Positions 6,023 through 13,163 of a stretch of 19,347 nt of DNA are shown piece after piece. How positions within the stretch are numbered: the stretch's first letter is position 1; each line of letters begins with the position of its first letter. Origin of the DNA: Alphaproteobacteria bacterium. GTDB taxonomy: Bacteria > Pseudomonadota > Alphaproteobacteria > RF32 > CAG-239. Both the position numbers and the translations under genes were made by a program. The DNA lies in contig JAFUXW010000262.1 of the NCBI GenBank assembly GCA_017477035.1, positions 1 through 19,347 on the forward strand. The letters are read 5' to 3'. The notes beneath the pieces are model-generated. The model was not told the DNA's origin. It did not search any database and saw only the letters and a list, made by a program, of their open reading frames with translations.

Positions 6023-7183
6023 TTATGCAGCTTTCTTCATTTTAGAAGCGGCAAATTCATTCATTTTTTCAATAATGTATGACATTTGTTCGTCCGTCAA
6101 ATATGGTGTCATCGGAATACTGCATACGGTTTTGGAAAGTTTTTCGCAAACCGGTAATGAACGCGTATTCCATTTTGCATAAGCAGTTTGAGTATTAACC
6201 GGACGCGGATAATATGCACCGCATGGAATTCCGTTAGCTTTCAAATATGTCATCAATTCATCTCTATCTTCACAATGAACTGTATACAAAGCATATGCAG
6301 ACTGGCAATTATCTAAAATTTTTTGCTTGCCGTAATAAGAACTCAACTCCTCATCATAGCGCTTGGCAACTTTATAGCGTGCTTTAAGTTCTTCCTTGAA
6401 AACGCTCAATTTTAGCAATAAAACAGCACCTTGGAAAGAATTCATACGACCTGTCATTCCCATACGAACATTATCATAATGATCTTCAGGGCTCATACCA
6501 TGAACACGGCAAGATTTAACCAATTCATTTTCCTCATTACTATCGCAGAAAGTAGCACCACCATCACCATATCCTCCGAGTGGTTTTGTCGGATAAAAAG
6601 AAGTAGCCGTCATATCAGCGATAGAACCGGCATTTTTGCCATGATACACTGAACCGAAACCTTGACAAGAATCGGCCAAAACTTTCATTCCGTTTTCGTG
6701 TGCAATTTTCATAATAGCATCATAGTCGCACGGAGAACCGAAAATATCCACTGGAATAACAGCTTTCAATCTCAATTTTCCTTCAGCTTTAACTTCAGCA
6801 ATAGCACGTTTCAAATCTTCAACATCCATATTATACGTATCTGGATCAGAATCCACAAAAATCGGGGTAGCCCCAAGTATAACAGGAGCTTCGGCGGAAG
6901 CAACAAAAGTAAAAGATGACACGAATACTGCATCTCCTGGTTTTACATCCCAAGCCATCAAAGCTAAGGTTAAAGCATCAGTCCCCGAACCACAGGTTGA
7001 ACAATATTTTGAACCTGCATATTCTGCCAATTTAGCATCCAGCTCTTTGGTTTCCGGTCCCTGACAATATGCTCCATGATTAAGAATATTTTTAAATGCT
7101 TCTAAAAATTTTTCTTGTCCGATAACTTTTTGAGTAGTAGCACAGTCAAACAAGTTAATCGGTTGAGCAGGTTTGTTTGTCAT
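6023..7183 (-). CDS. DegT/DnrJ/EryC1-family sugar aminotransferase
   Basis: This 386-residue PLP-dependent aminotransferase belongs to the fold-type I family that aminates nucleotide-linked keto-sugars for lipopolysaccharide, capsule or glycoprotein glycans. The PLP-binding Lys is K200 in SFYPTKPLGGYGDGGA. The Asp that contacts the pyridine ring is in LADSCQGFG (about D171). GSGTDALTLAL (66-76) binds the phosphate. FVSSFTFVASAEAP and FVDSDPDTYNMD are family hallmarks. The SFxPxKPLGxYGDGGA pattern resembles WbpE-type enzymes, but the substrate cannot be fixed. The ATG at 7183 was chosen because ATGAGGA just upstream contains the ribosome-binding site; earlier in-frame codons would include it. 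No other sugar-nucleotide gene is in the window, so the gene is an orphan here. Confidence 0.9.
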   Translation of the reverse strand: MTNKPAQPINLFDCATTQKVIGQEKFLEAFKNILNHGAYCQGPETKELDAKLAEYAGSKYCSTCGSGTDALTLALMAWDVKPGDAVFVSSFTFVASAEAPVILGATPIFVDSDPDTYNMDVEDLKRAIAEVKAEGKLRLKAVIPVDIFGSPCDYDAIMKIAHENGMKVLADSCQGFGSVYHGKNAGSIADMTATSFYPTKPLGGYGDGGATFCDSNEENELVKSCRVHGMSPEDHYDNVRMGMTGRMNSFQGAVLLLKLSVFKEELKARYKVAKRYDEELSSYYGKQKILDNCQSAYALYTVHCEDRDELMTYLKANGIPCGAYYPRPVNTQTAYAKWNTRSLPVCEKLSKTVCSIPMTPYLTDEQMSYIIEKMNEFAASKMKKAA

Positions 7184-7271
7184 ATCAAAATTCCTCATAT
7201 TAAAAAGTTTCACCTGCCCGTAAGATACTCTGATTTTCACTTGCTTGCAACACACAAAAAGTTACGTTTTT

Positions 7272-7307
7272 GTAACAAAAAAACGACGCCGTTTAAGGCG
7301 CCGTTTT
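7272..7307 (-). terminator. Terminator of the outer-membrane barrel gene
   Basis: On the minus strand AAAACGGCGCC (7297-7307) pairs with GGCGTCGTTTT (7280-7290) with one G-U pair. The loop has six bases and a T run follows. It lies about 20 bases after the barrel stop codon. Confidence 0.85.
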
Positions 7308-7327
7308 GATAAGATTCTTTCAAGCAA

Positions 7328-7975
7328 TTAGAAAGTATATCTAACACCGAGTAAAGCTGAATGATCACGAACCTTCAGTTTAACGGTTTGACTATCCGCG
7401 CCAAATACATCGTGCTTACGAATGCGACCTAAATCAGCATAACGATAACCTGCATCTACTGTCCAATGGCTGTTAATCTTATAAGTTAAGCCGGCCATAA
7501 CTTGCCATGCAAAATTATAAACAGACTTATCAAAACTCTTAGATTTTGCACCATTGTTGTAAGCAAATGTTTTAGCCTTCAACCAAGAAGTACCCATACC
7601 AAGACCAACATATGGTGTCCAAGATGTGCAGTTTAAGAAATCGAAATAAGCATTTGCCATAACAGAATACTTATAAACTTTCGTTTTGAGACTTGTCTCA
7701 CCATTAGAAGATTTTTCTCTCATAGGCATAGTGTTATTCAATTCCAACTCACCGCGAATAAAACCGGCCTGAGCACCATAAGCAATGTGAGAGGCATAAT
7801 TTTCATCTCTCAATCTTGCACGATGAGAAACTCCATTAACTACATTCTTAATTTTATTTCTGTTCCAGTCATATGAAACCTTACCGGAAACATATTGATT
7901 TATGTTAACACCAGCTTCGGCATTTGCTGCAAACAAGCAAGCCACACCAGCTAAAAGTAAAAATTTTTTCATCAT
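7328..7975 (-). CDS. Small outer-membrane beta-barrel protein (opacity/OmpA-like porin family)
   Basis: This 215-residue protein has a clear signal peptide (MMKKFLLLAGVACLFAANAEA/G, about 22 residues). Alternating amphipathic strands fit an eight-stranded barrel: KVSYDWN, AYGAQAGFIRGELELN, YSVMANAYFDF, WTPYVGLGMGTSW, FAWQVMAGLTYKI, HWTVDAGYRYADLG and HSALLGVRYTF. The last residue is Phe after an alternating aromatic pattern, the usual recognition signal for the BAM complex. Proteins of this type resemble Opa-like and Rickettsia surface barrels, and their function is often adhesion or unknown. AGGA precedes the start; the second ATG, three bases later, is an equal alternative. A strong promoter and a 14-base palindrome lie in the leader. 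Confidence 0.85.
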   Translation of the reverse strand: MMKKFLLLAGVACLFAANAEAGVNINQYVSGKVSYDWNRNKIKNVVNGVSHRARLRDENYASHIAYGAQAGFIRGELELNNTMPMREKSSNGETSLKTKVYKYSVMANAYFDFLNCTSWTPYVGLGMGTSWLKAKTFAYNNGAKSKSFDKSVYNFAWQVMAGLTYKINSHWTVDAGYRYADLGRIRKHDVFGADSQTVKLKVRDHSALLGVRYTF

Positions 7976-7991
7976 TTATTCCTTTTGTTAT

Positions 7992-8005
7992 TTGTTGATC
8001 AACAA
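7992..8005. promoter_or_regulatory. 14-base perfect palindrome in the barrel gene leader
   Basis: TTGTTGATCAACAA is a perfect palindrome 17 bases before the ATG and about 20 bases after the predicted transcription start. It could be an operator for a dimeric regulator or a short RNA hairpin near the ribosome-binding site. No regulator is identified. Confidence 0.45.
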
Positions 8006-8030
8006 TAAACTTTTGTTTAATAACCCCTGC

Positions 8031-8059
8031 AATCTATGCCAAATAATTTCATTCGTCAA
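8031..8059 (-). promoter_or_regulatory. Promoter of the outer-membrane barrel gene
   Basis: On the minus strand TTGACG (8054-8059) is followed after 17 bases by TAGATT (8031-8036). The leader would be about 50 bases. Confidence 0.65.
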
Positions 8060-8190
8060 GTATTTTTTTATGAACAAATCATTAACAACAGATACTATGG
8101 ACAGTATTTTTCTTACAGAATAAAGGCTTTTCAATATTCATTACCATCACAAGTGCCTTACCTTCAAAAAATATACTTAAGTCTAAAAAA

Positions 8191-9144
8191 CTAAAACATA
8201 CCGCGTTTGCGAAAATATATAATGACCAGTAAAGTAGCCACCATAGATATAGAGATAACAATCCAAAATCCGTATGCCGAAGCTGCTACCGGCACCCCGA
8301 CATTCATTCCCCAAAAACTGGCAAGCATTGTCGGAATTGAAAGCACAATCGTAATGGCAGCCAAAAATTTCATAATTTGATTGACGTTATTGTTAATGAT
8401 AGAAGCAAAACCATCCATCATACCTTCAAGAATGGTGCGGTGCATATCTACCATTTCAATCGCTTGTTTATTTTCTACAATTACATCTTCCAATAAGTCT
8501 GTATCATCTTCGGTAAAAGCTAATATTTTTGATGTTGCCGGAGATTTAGTCATTCTTAAAATTTTTTCCAATACCAACTGGTTATCACGTAATGCTGTGG
8601 TAAAATATACCAACGACTTTTGAATTTCTATCAACTGGAACAGTTCTTGATTGTTCGTAGTTTGCTTCAAAGCATCTTCAATATGCTCTGTTTTACGATT
8701 GATAATCGCCAAATAACGTAAATAAAACTGAGTAATTTTATATAATATCGAAAGCATAAATTTTGTGCGTTCACGTGTATCAAAAGTCTTGGCTGTGTTT
8801 TTATTGAACGAGCTCAAAATACGATTATCCTTCGAACAAATCGTTAAAAAATTACGCACTGTAAATACTAAACCGCAAGGCAATGTATCAAAATTACCCT
8901 CTTCATCTAGCAATGGTAAATTAACAATCACCGAAAATATACCCTCATCAAGCTCAACACGGGAACGCTCATCTGCATCCAAAGAGTTGCGCAATATATC
9001 GGCATCAACTTTTGACACGGAAGAAACCTGTTCAATCTCTTTTGCAGAGGGATTGACCATACTTATCCATGCCTGATTTGCCGCTTTAAAAGTTTTGAGC
9101 TTAACTAATTTGCCGCCGTTCTCTGTTTTGTAAATCCTAAGCAT
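8191..9144 (-). CDS. CorA-family divalent cation transporter
   Basis: This 317-residue inner-membrane channel is of the Mg2+/Co2+/Ni2+ CorA type. A long cytoplasmic N-terminal alpha/beta and helical domain (1-255) is followed by two C-terminal membrane helices. TM1 is FLAAITIVLSIPTMLASFW and ends in the selectivity signature GMN (279-281). After a short periplasmic loop, TM2 is FWIVISISMVATLLVIIYF. The tail FRKRGMF is basic and cytoplasmic, as expected. The sequence around GMN is GMNVGVP, typical of divergent CorA-like proteins, so Mg2+ as the main substrate is likely but unproven. AAGGAGAG precedes the ATG. It starts 45 bases behind tRNA-Leu on the same strand and may be transcribed with it. 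No terminator is obvious after the stop. Confidence 0.92.
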   Translation of the reverse strand: MLRIYKTENGGKLVKLKTFKAANQAWISMVNPSAKEIEQVSSVSKVDADILRNSLDADERSRVELDEGIFSVIVNLPLLDEEGNFDTLPCGLVFTVRNFLTICSKDNRILSSFNKNTAKTFDTRERTKFMLSILYKITQFYLRYLAIINRKTEHIEDALKQTTNNQELFQLIEIQKSLVYFTTALRDNQLVLEKILRMTKSPATSKILAFTEDDTDLLEDVIVENKQAIEMVDMHRTILEGMMDGFASIINNNVNQIMKFLAAITIVLSIPTMLASFWGMNVGVPVAASAYGFWIVISISMVATLLVIIYFRKRGMF

Positions 9145-9189
9145 ATTAAGCTCTCCTTTGAGTTTGATGATTCAAAGTAAGTTTTGAAA

Positions 9190-9275
9190 TGGTGCGGCCA
9201 AGAAGACTTGAACTTCCATGAGCTTAGCTCATAACGACCTCAACGTTACGCGTCTACCAATTTCGCCATGGCCGC
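9190..9275 (-). tRNA. tRNA-Leu (anticodon GAG)
   Basis: This is a class II tRNA. The acceptor GCGGCCA (9269-9275) pairs with TGGCCGC (9194-9200). CCA is encoded at 9190-9192. The anticodon stem TAACG/CGTTA encloses TTGAGGT, giving GAG. The variable-arm hairpin is TGAGC/GCTCA, and the T-arm has GTTCAAGTC. It lies just upstream of the CorA-family gene on the same strand. Its 5' end faces the Bacteroidetes-like insert. Confidence 0.96.
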
Positions 9276-9293
9276 ATTTTCAAAACAATCATA

Positions 9294-9322
9294 CAATTAT
9301 TATAATATTTTCCGTAAATCAA
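9294..9322 (-). promoter_or_regulatory. Possible promoter of tRNA-Leu
   Basis: On the minus strand TTGATT (9317-9322) is followed after 17 bases by TAATTG (9294-9299). An overlapping TATAAT has no matching -35. The assignment is weak. Confidence 0.35.
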
Positions 9323-9370
9323 GTTTTTTTTGCATAAAAAACTTTTTTTTCATAAATTTTGCATTTTTCA

Positions 9371-9399
9371 TTGACAAAATAAACAGAAAATCATAGTAT
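9371..9399 (+). promoter_or_regulatory. Consensus promoter upstream of the inserted lipoprotein gene
   Basis: A perfect TTGACA (9371-9376) is followed after 17 bases by TAGTAT (9394-9399). It is a proteobacterial sigma70-type promoter, not the TAnnTTTG form used by Bacteroidetes, and it would drive the gene at 9456 with a leader of about 50 bases. Confidence 0.7.
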
Positions 9400-9455
9400 T
9401 AACGCTACTAATGAGTGATTATGAATATTTTTTTATTAACCAATTCTTTTAAGCA

Positions 9456-10124
9456 ATGAAGAAGATATTATTCTTTGGTGCGCTCGTTGCGATAGCAATG
9501 ACGCTCACATCGTGTGACAAGAAGGCTGAAGTTAAAAAACTCGGCGAGTATGAATTAACAGAAAAGGCAGACAAGCTCGGTCTCAAACTGAACGGTGCCA
9601 CTGTGCTGGATCCTGTCTATGACGAGATTTCCCAGAACAGCGACTACGACTGCGTCTTGGCCAAGAAGGACAATGAAACTACCTTTGTCGTGAACGGACA
9701 CACTGTGTTCACCGGTGAAGTAAAGGACATCCGTCCGGCTGAAACTGCAGGCTACTACGTTATTTCGACTCCGAAAGGCCTCAATCTCTGGAAGAGCGGA
9801 ACCGCATACAGTATCGGTGCTTTCGATGAGATTGTGATGAACGGCGAGATTGTATTTTTCAAGTCTGAGGAAGGTTGGGGCGCTACATTTACCAACCACG
9901 AACCTATTGCTCCGAGACGATTCGAAAAGGTTTATGTGGCAAAAAACAGCAAGACACACGCAGTGCTGGTCTACACCAAGAAGAATGGTTGGTCTATGCA
10001 CGACAGCGGAGGTGTTACCGACGGCGTAAGATATGATACTCCGTCCAAAGTGCTTGAAAAGCAACTCAAGAGCTTTGACACTTCCAAGCCTTATGGTGTT
10101 ATTGACGTGAATTGGGACCTCTAA
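9456..10124 (+). CDS. Lipoprotein, WG-repeat-like, probably acquired from Bacteroidetes
   Basis: This 222-residue protein has a lipoprotein signal: MKKILFFGALVAIAMTLTSC, with Cys at residue 20 followed by DKK. The mature part has repeated short beta units. Examples are GLKLNGATVLDPVYDEIS, then YDCVLAKKDN, then GWGATFTNHEPIAPRRFEKVYVAKN, then KNGWSMHD. These resemble the repeats of WG/KWG-type proteins common in Bacteroidetes. Several features set it apart from its neighbours. About three-quarters of its Lys codons are AAG, whereas host genes favour AAA. Leu codons CTC/CTG are frequent and G+C is visibly higher. There is no Shine-Dalgarno before the ATG, which is normal in Bacteroidetes. In a proteobacterium, Asp after the Cys would tend to hold it in the inner membrane. 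The function is unknown; binding or scaffolding is possible. Confidence 0.8.
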   Translation: MKKILFFGALVAIAMTLTSCDKKAEVKKLGEYELTEKADKLGLKLNGATVLDPVYDEISQNSDYDCVLAKKDNETTFVVNGHTVFTGEVKDIRPAETAGYYVISTPKGLNLWKSGTAYSIGAFDEIVMNGEIVFFKSEEGWGATFTNHEPIAPRRFEKVYVAKNSKTHAVLVYTKKNGWSMHDSGGVTDGVRYDTPSKVLEKQLKSFDTSKPYGVIDVNWDL

Positions 10125-10135
10125 CCTCTGTGCCT

Positions 10136-10279
10136 ATGAAGAAAGCGATTGTTCAACCTAAGCATCCGGAGACAGAGAGAGACGATTTTCTCGGTAAGAA
10201 CCCAATGCGTCGAACCGAGTGGAAGGAACAACAGCCTCCTAAGCGTAAACGCGAAAAGGATATGGGTGACAACCTTTAA
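10136..10279 (+). CDS. Small basic protein (47 residues) of the inserted cassette
   Basis: A short frame starts 11 bases after the lipoprotein stop: MKKAIVQPKHPETERDDF at the N-terminus, then a Lys/Arg/Pro/Glu-rich, probably disordered body with QQPPKRKREKD near the end. It has no signal peptide or membrane span. It shares the AAG-rich codon use of the lipoprotein and likewise lacks a Shine-Dalgarno. The sequence is highly charged and Pro-rich, not random, which favours a real gene. It is most likely co-transcribed with the lipoprotein. No family is recognised. Confidence 0.55.
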   Translation: MKKAIVQPKHPETERDDFLGKNPMRRTEWKEQQPPKRKREKDMGDNL

Positions 10280-10305
10280 TAAGGAGGCTGAAAACAATCA
10301 TCTGA

Positions 10306-10342
10306 AGAGACTCTGAATAGAAATGTTTGGAGTCTCTTTTTT
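10306..10342 (+). terminator. Terminator at the right end of the insert
   Basis: AGAGACTC (10306-10313) pairs perfectly with GAGTCTCT (10330-10337) around a 16-base loop and is followed by T residues. It lies 27 bases after the stop of the small basic protein. An AAGGAGG at 10281-10287, like a host ribosome-binding site, has no start codon after it. Confidence 0.75.
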
Positions 10343-10401
10343 ATATGAACATTTTTTTAACCTTGTTATGTTATCATATATTAGTCTCTATGGAGAAATA
10401 A

Positions 10402-11088
10402 ATGCTTGAATATATATCATACCAAATAGGCAAACCTTTAAAACTTGTATTTTTTCTGCACGGTTACAACGGAAATATTGATGATCACCAATATGCAATT
10501 GATTGGTTGTGTCAAAAATTAAACGATTCGATAGTAATTGTTCCGAAAGCACCACAAATAAGCGATAAAAATCCTCAAAAAAATCAGTGGTTTGGAATGC
10601 TCAAATACGACTCCGAAAATAAACGATCTCAACCAGAAACCTCCGTTGATGAAATTTTTGCAATATATAACAGTGCATCGTCTGAAATAAGGCAATGTGC
10701 TAAAAACATAAATAATTTTATTAATGAAATTCAAAAAAAATATAAAATCACTGACAATCAAACCTACATTATCGGATTTTCACAAGGTGCAATGTTGACA
10801 ATTTATACCTCCTTAAGTCGTCAAACCCAAATCGCCGGCTCTTTTTCTCTTTCTGGTTTAATTGCCGGAGCAAACTCACTGTCCGAAGACATAAAATCTC
10901 ACCCATCTGTTTATCTTTTTCACGGTGAAGATGACTTAAAAGTGCAGTATAAAACCCTGACATATAATAAAGACTGGCTTAAAAATCACAATATAAATTC
11001 TAAAGTTTATACATATTGCGGATTGGCTCATAAAATTTGCGAAGCTGAAATCGATGAAATAGCAAAAATTATAAATTGCAAATTATAA
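10402..11088 (+). CDS. Alpha/beta hydrolase, phospholipase/carboxylesterase type
   Basis: This 228-residue cytoplasmic serine hydrolase is close in size and layout to bacterial carboxylesterases and acyl-protein thioesterase-like enzymes. The oxyanion-hole motif is FFLHGYNGN (17-25). The nucleophile is S127 in GFSQGAM (125-131), the elbow typical of this subfamily. The acid is D177 or D178 in LFHGEDD, and the catalytic His is H210 in GLAHKI. QWFGM (62-66) matches the W(F/Y) motif found after the first helix in the family. No signal peptide is present. GGAG lies just before the ATG. Composition is AT-rich and AAA-biased like the host, in contrast with the insert immediately to its left. The substrate is unknown; short-chain esters are plausible. 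Confidence 0.88.
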   Translation: MLEYISYQIGKPLKLVFFLHGYNGNIDDHQYAIDWLCQKLNDSIVIVPKAPQISDKNPQKNQWFGMLKYDSENKRSQPETSVDEIFAIYNSASSEIRQCAKNINNFINEIQKKYKITDNQTYIIGFSQGAMLTIYTSLSRQTQIAGSFSLSGLIAGANSLSEDIKSHPSVYLFHGEDDLKVQYKTLTYNKDWLKNHNINSKVYTYCGLAHKICEAEIDEIAKIINCKL

Positions 11089-11099
11089 GTTAAAAAATA

Positions 11100-11127
11100 T
11101 TGACAATTCGTTGTATAGTTGTATTGT
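11100..11127 (+). promoter_or_regulatory. Promoter of the small helical protein at 11172
   Basis: A perfect TTGACA (11100-11105) is followed after 16 bases by TATTGT (11122-11127). A TATAAT at 11131-11136 is too far from this -35 to be the natural partner. Confidence 0.5.
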
Positions 11128-11171
11128 ATCTATAATACTATTTAAATATAACATTTAGTGAGGTAGATATA

Positions 11172-11384
11172 ATGAGCAAAAACATCAAATCGAGTAATAA
11201 CATTTCTCATATAGATGAATTACCTTGTGCGCAATGTATGAATTATTTGTCGCAAGATATTAAACAAAGGCAGAACGTTCAATACAAAGATAAATTAGAA
11301 ATCTTACACTATTTACAACACATCTCAGATCCCCGAATTCTGAAAAAAATAATTATTTTATTGAAAAATCTCGCTCAGTCATAG
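11172..11384 (+). CDS. Small helical protein (70 residues), related to the one at 347
   Basis: This protein of unknown function has no signal peptide. Its N-terminus is polar with a CAQCMNYL motif (two Cys, residues 19 and 22). The rest is predicted helical, ending in ILHYLQHI, DP and KKIIILLKNLAQS. The ending aligns with that of the protein at 347-712, matching LxY, I, P, I, II and LL positions after a two-residue gap, and QCMN matches QCYN there. A GAGG lies upstream of the ATG. It has its own promoter and shares a bidirectional terminator with rplS. The paired Cys could bind a metal, but two are too few on their own unless the protein dimerises. Confidence 0.7.
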   Translation: MSKNIKSSNNISHIDELPCAQCMNYLSQDIKQRQNVQYKDKLEILHYLQHISDPRILKKIIILLKNLAQS

Positions 11385-11400
11385 AATAATTTTGCACACA

Positions 11401-11428
11401 AAAAAGGGAAGCAGATGCTCCCCTTTTT
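11401..11428. terminator. Bidirectional terminator after rplS and the small helical gene
   Basis: AAAAAGGGAAGC (11401-11412) pairs with GCTCCCCTTTTT (11417-11428) around AGAT, with one mismatched or wobble position depending on strand. A and T tracts on both sides serve the two convergent genes. Confidence 0.9.
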
Positions 11429-11445
11429 AAATTTATTCTTTACTC

Positions 11446-11844
11446 TTATTTACTTGAATTTGCACTGTTCACACCTTTAACAGAAACAGACAAATCATCA
11501 GCAATACGAGCAGAACGACCGCGTAAAGCTCTCAAGAAATAAAGTTTTGCTCTTCTAACTTTACCAACGCGAGAAACTTCAATCTTAGCAACATTCGGAG
11601 AATAAAGCGGAAATACACGCTCAACCCCTTCACCGAAAGATATCTTTCTAACGGTAAAAGAAGAATTGATACCATCATTTTTACGAGCAATACAAACACC
11701 TTCATAAACCTGAATACGTTCTCTATCGCCTTCTTTAACCTTGGTGTGAACGCGCAAAGTGTCACCCGGCTTAAAAATCGGCAGATTTTTACCTTCCATA
11801 AGCTTTTCAATCTGCTCTTTTTCAACATTTTCGATAATATTCAT
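11446..11844 (-). CDS. rplS: 50S ribosomal protein L19
   Basis: This 132-residue large-subunit protein lies at the interface with the 30S subunit. The family core is clear: FKPGDTLRVHTKVKEGDRERIQVYEGVCIARK (about 24-55), then SFTVRKISFGEGVERVFPLYSP, and RVGKVRRAKLYFLRALRGRSARI at the C-terminus. The tail is longer than the E. coli protein (115). The start at 11844 has AAAGGT upstream; a longer open frame reaches into the gap after trmD. It is last in the ffh-rpsP-rimM-trmD-rplS cluster and is followed by a strong terminator. Confidence 0.97.
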   Translation of the reverse strand: MNIIENVEKEQIEKLMEGKNLPIFKPGDTLRVHTKVKEGDRERIQVYEGVCIARKNDGINSSFTVRKISFGEGVERVFPLYSPNVAKIEVSRVGKVRRAKLYFLRALRGRSARIADDLSVSVKGVNSANSSK

Positions 11845-11889
11845 TTTTTTTACCTTTTTAATTAATTTGTTATCCCTATACAACAGAAT

Positions 11890-12579
11890 CTAATCAGAAT
11901 CAAGTTTTTTTTCCAACAGATCCGGCCGTCTTTGTTTAGTTATTTGAAGAGCCTGTTCTTTTTGCCATTTTGCGATATTTTCATGATGTCCGCTCATTAA
12001 AATATCAGGAACTTTGCGTCCTTTCCATTCTGTCGGACGGGTATATTGGGGATATTCTAACAAATCATCTTCAAAACTTTCATTTTCTGTTGAAGTTGAA
12101 TTGCCGAGCACTCCCGGAAGTAATCGCACAATTGCATCAAGCATAATCATTGCCGCTTGTTCGCCTCCGGTCAAAATATAGTCTCCGATACTGACTTCCT
12201 CTATGTTATACTCTTCTATAACTCTTTCATCAATACCTTCAAATCGACCGCATATTATGGTCAAACAGTTTTCTTTACTCAACTCTTTGACTTTTCTTTG
12301 CGTTAACGGCTTGCCTTTCGGACTCATATATATGATTTTACCGCCTTCAAAATTATGCTCTATTGCTTCTCCCAAAACATCAGGACGCATAATCATACCA
12401 GCACCGCCTCCGCAAGGTGTATCATCTACCGAACCATGTTTATCGAAGGCATAATCTCTGATGTTGACGGTTTCAAGCTGCCAGATTTTTTCATTCAAAG
12501 CTTTTCCGGTTAAAGAACACCCCAAAAAACCGGGGAAAATTTCCGGAAATATTGTTAAAATTTTAGCCTTGAGCGTCAT
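11890..12579 (-). CDS. trmD: tRNA (guanine-N1)-methyltransferase TrmD
   Basis: This SPOUT-class, SAM-dependent enzyme makes m1G37 next to the anticodon and so prevents +1 frameshifting. It has 229 residues; the family is usually 230-260. Diagnostic stretches are ILTIFPEIFPGF (N-terminus), DDTPCGGGAGMIMRPDV (the tRNA and SAM site), YMSPKGKPLTQ, CGRFEGIDERV, and the knot SIGDYILTGGE, then YPQYTRPTEW. The catalytic Asp of the GxGxGxxM region and the trefoil-knot Gly residues are present. The ATG at 12579 was chosen because GAGGG sits five bases upstream. It overlaps the end of rimM by 17 bases in another frame, suggesting translational coupling. An upstream ATG at 12603 is possible but adds a non-conserved stretch. 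Confidence 0.96.
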   Translation of the reverse strand: MTLKAKILTIFPEIFPGFLGCSLTGKALNEKIWQLETVNIRDYAFDKHGSVDDTPCGGGAGMIMRPDVLGEAIEHNFEGGKIIYMSPKGKPLTQRKVKELSKENCLTIICGRFEGIDERVIEEYNIEEVSIGDYILTGGEQAAMIMLDAIVRLLPGVLGNSTSTENESFEDDLLEYPQYTRPTEWKGRKVPDILMSGHHENIAKWQKEQALQITKQRRPDLLEKKLDSD

Positions 12580-13111
12580 CCTCACCCTCATCATCAGCTG
12601 CATATATCATCGTTGTCGATGAAACAATCACATATCCTTGAGCAATATTTATCTCTGGCACATACTGTTTAGTAAAAGGCAACATCTCTGTTGCTTTTTG
12701 AGCATTCAACTTTAATTCTATGATATCACCGGCGCCGAAATTATAAAATTGCAACACCTTACCGACAACATTGTCCGGAGTTTTCAAGCATACTTTCAAA
12801 CCTATTAAATCCTGTAAATAATACTCCTCATCATCAAGCTGAGGTAATTTATCACGATTCGCGTAAAGTTCGGTGCCGATTAAAGCCTCGGCCTCATTTC
12901 TGGTATCAACTCCTTTTATTTTGACGCGTACATTAGCATTTGCCAAAGATTTACCCACAACTTTGATTACAAAAATTTTATTTGCATCTTTATTTTCAAG
13001 TTCCCCCAATTTTTCCCAGTCTGCAGGATTGGACCTTTTCGGTTGAACTTTGACTTCGCCTTTAATACCGTGCGCCGCCACAATTTTACCAATACAAATT
13101 CTCTCTTCCAT
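12563..13111 (-). CDS. rimM: Ribosome maturation factor RimM
   Basis: This 182-residue protein binds S19 and helps mature the 30S head region. The N-terminal RimM barrel has ICIGKIVAAHGIKGEVKVQP (about 5-24). The C-terminal PRC-barrel has LPQLDDEEYYLQDLIGLKV (about 92-110), with the family's YY near the domain junction, and DIIELKLN. The last residues (DDEGEDDAQG) are acidic and lie over the start of trmD. ATG at 13111 is preferred over a TTG two codons upstream; neither has a strong Shine-Dalgarno, only GAAAGA. It lies 52 bases behind rpsP. Confidence 0.95.
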   Translation of the reverse strand: MEERICIGKIVAAHGIKGEVKVQPKRSNPADWEKLGELENKDANKIFVIKVVGKSLANANVRVKIKGVDTRNEAEALIGTELYANRDKLPQLDDEEYYLQDLIGLKVCLKTPDNVVGKVLQFYNFGAGDIIELKLNAQKATEMLPFTKQYVPEINIAQGYVIVSSTTMIYAADDEGEDDAQG

Positions 13112-13163
13112 ATTCAAAGTCTTTCAGGCTCAAAATAACTTATTAATTGTTATATTACCGAAA

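Noticed and set aside
9555..10064. 169-residue minus-strand frame opposite the lipoprotein gene
   Set aside because: It is entirely antisense to a gene with a clear signal peptide and start; no ribosome-binding site, and residue use is a shadow of the plus-strand codons.
10281..10287. AAGGAGG resembling a strong ribosome-binding site after the insert
   Set aside because: No start codon follows at a workable distance before the terminator, so no gene can be supported; it may be a remnant.
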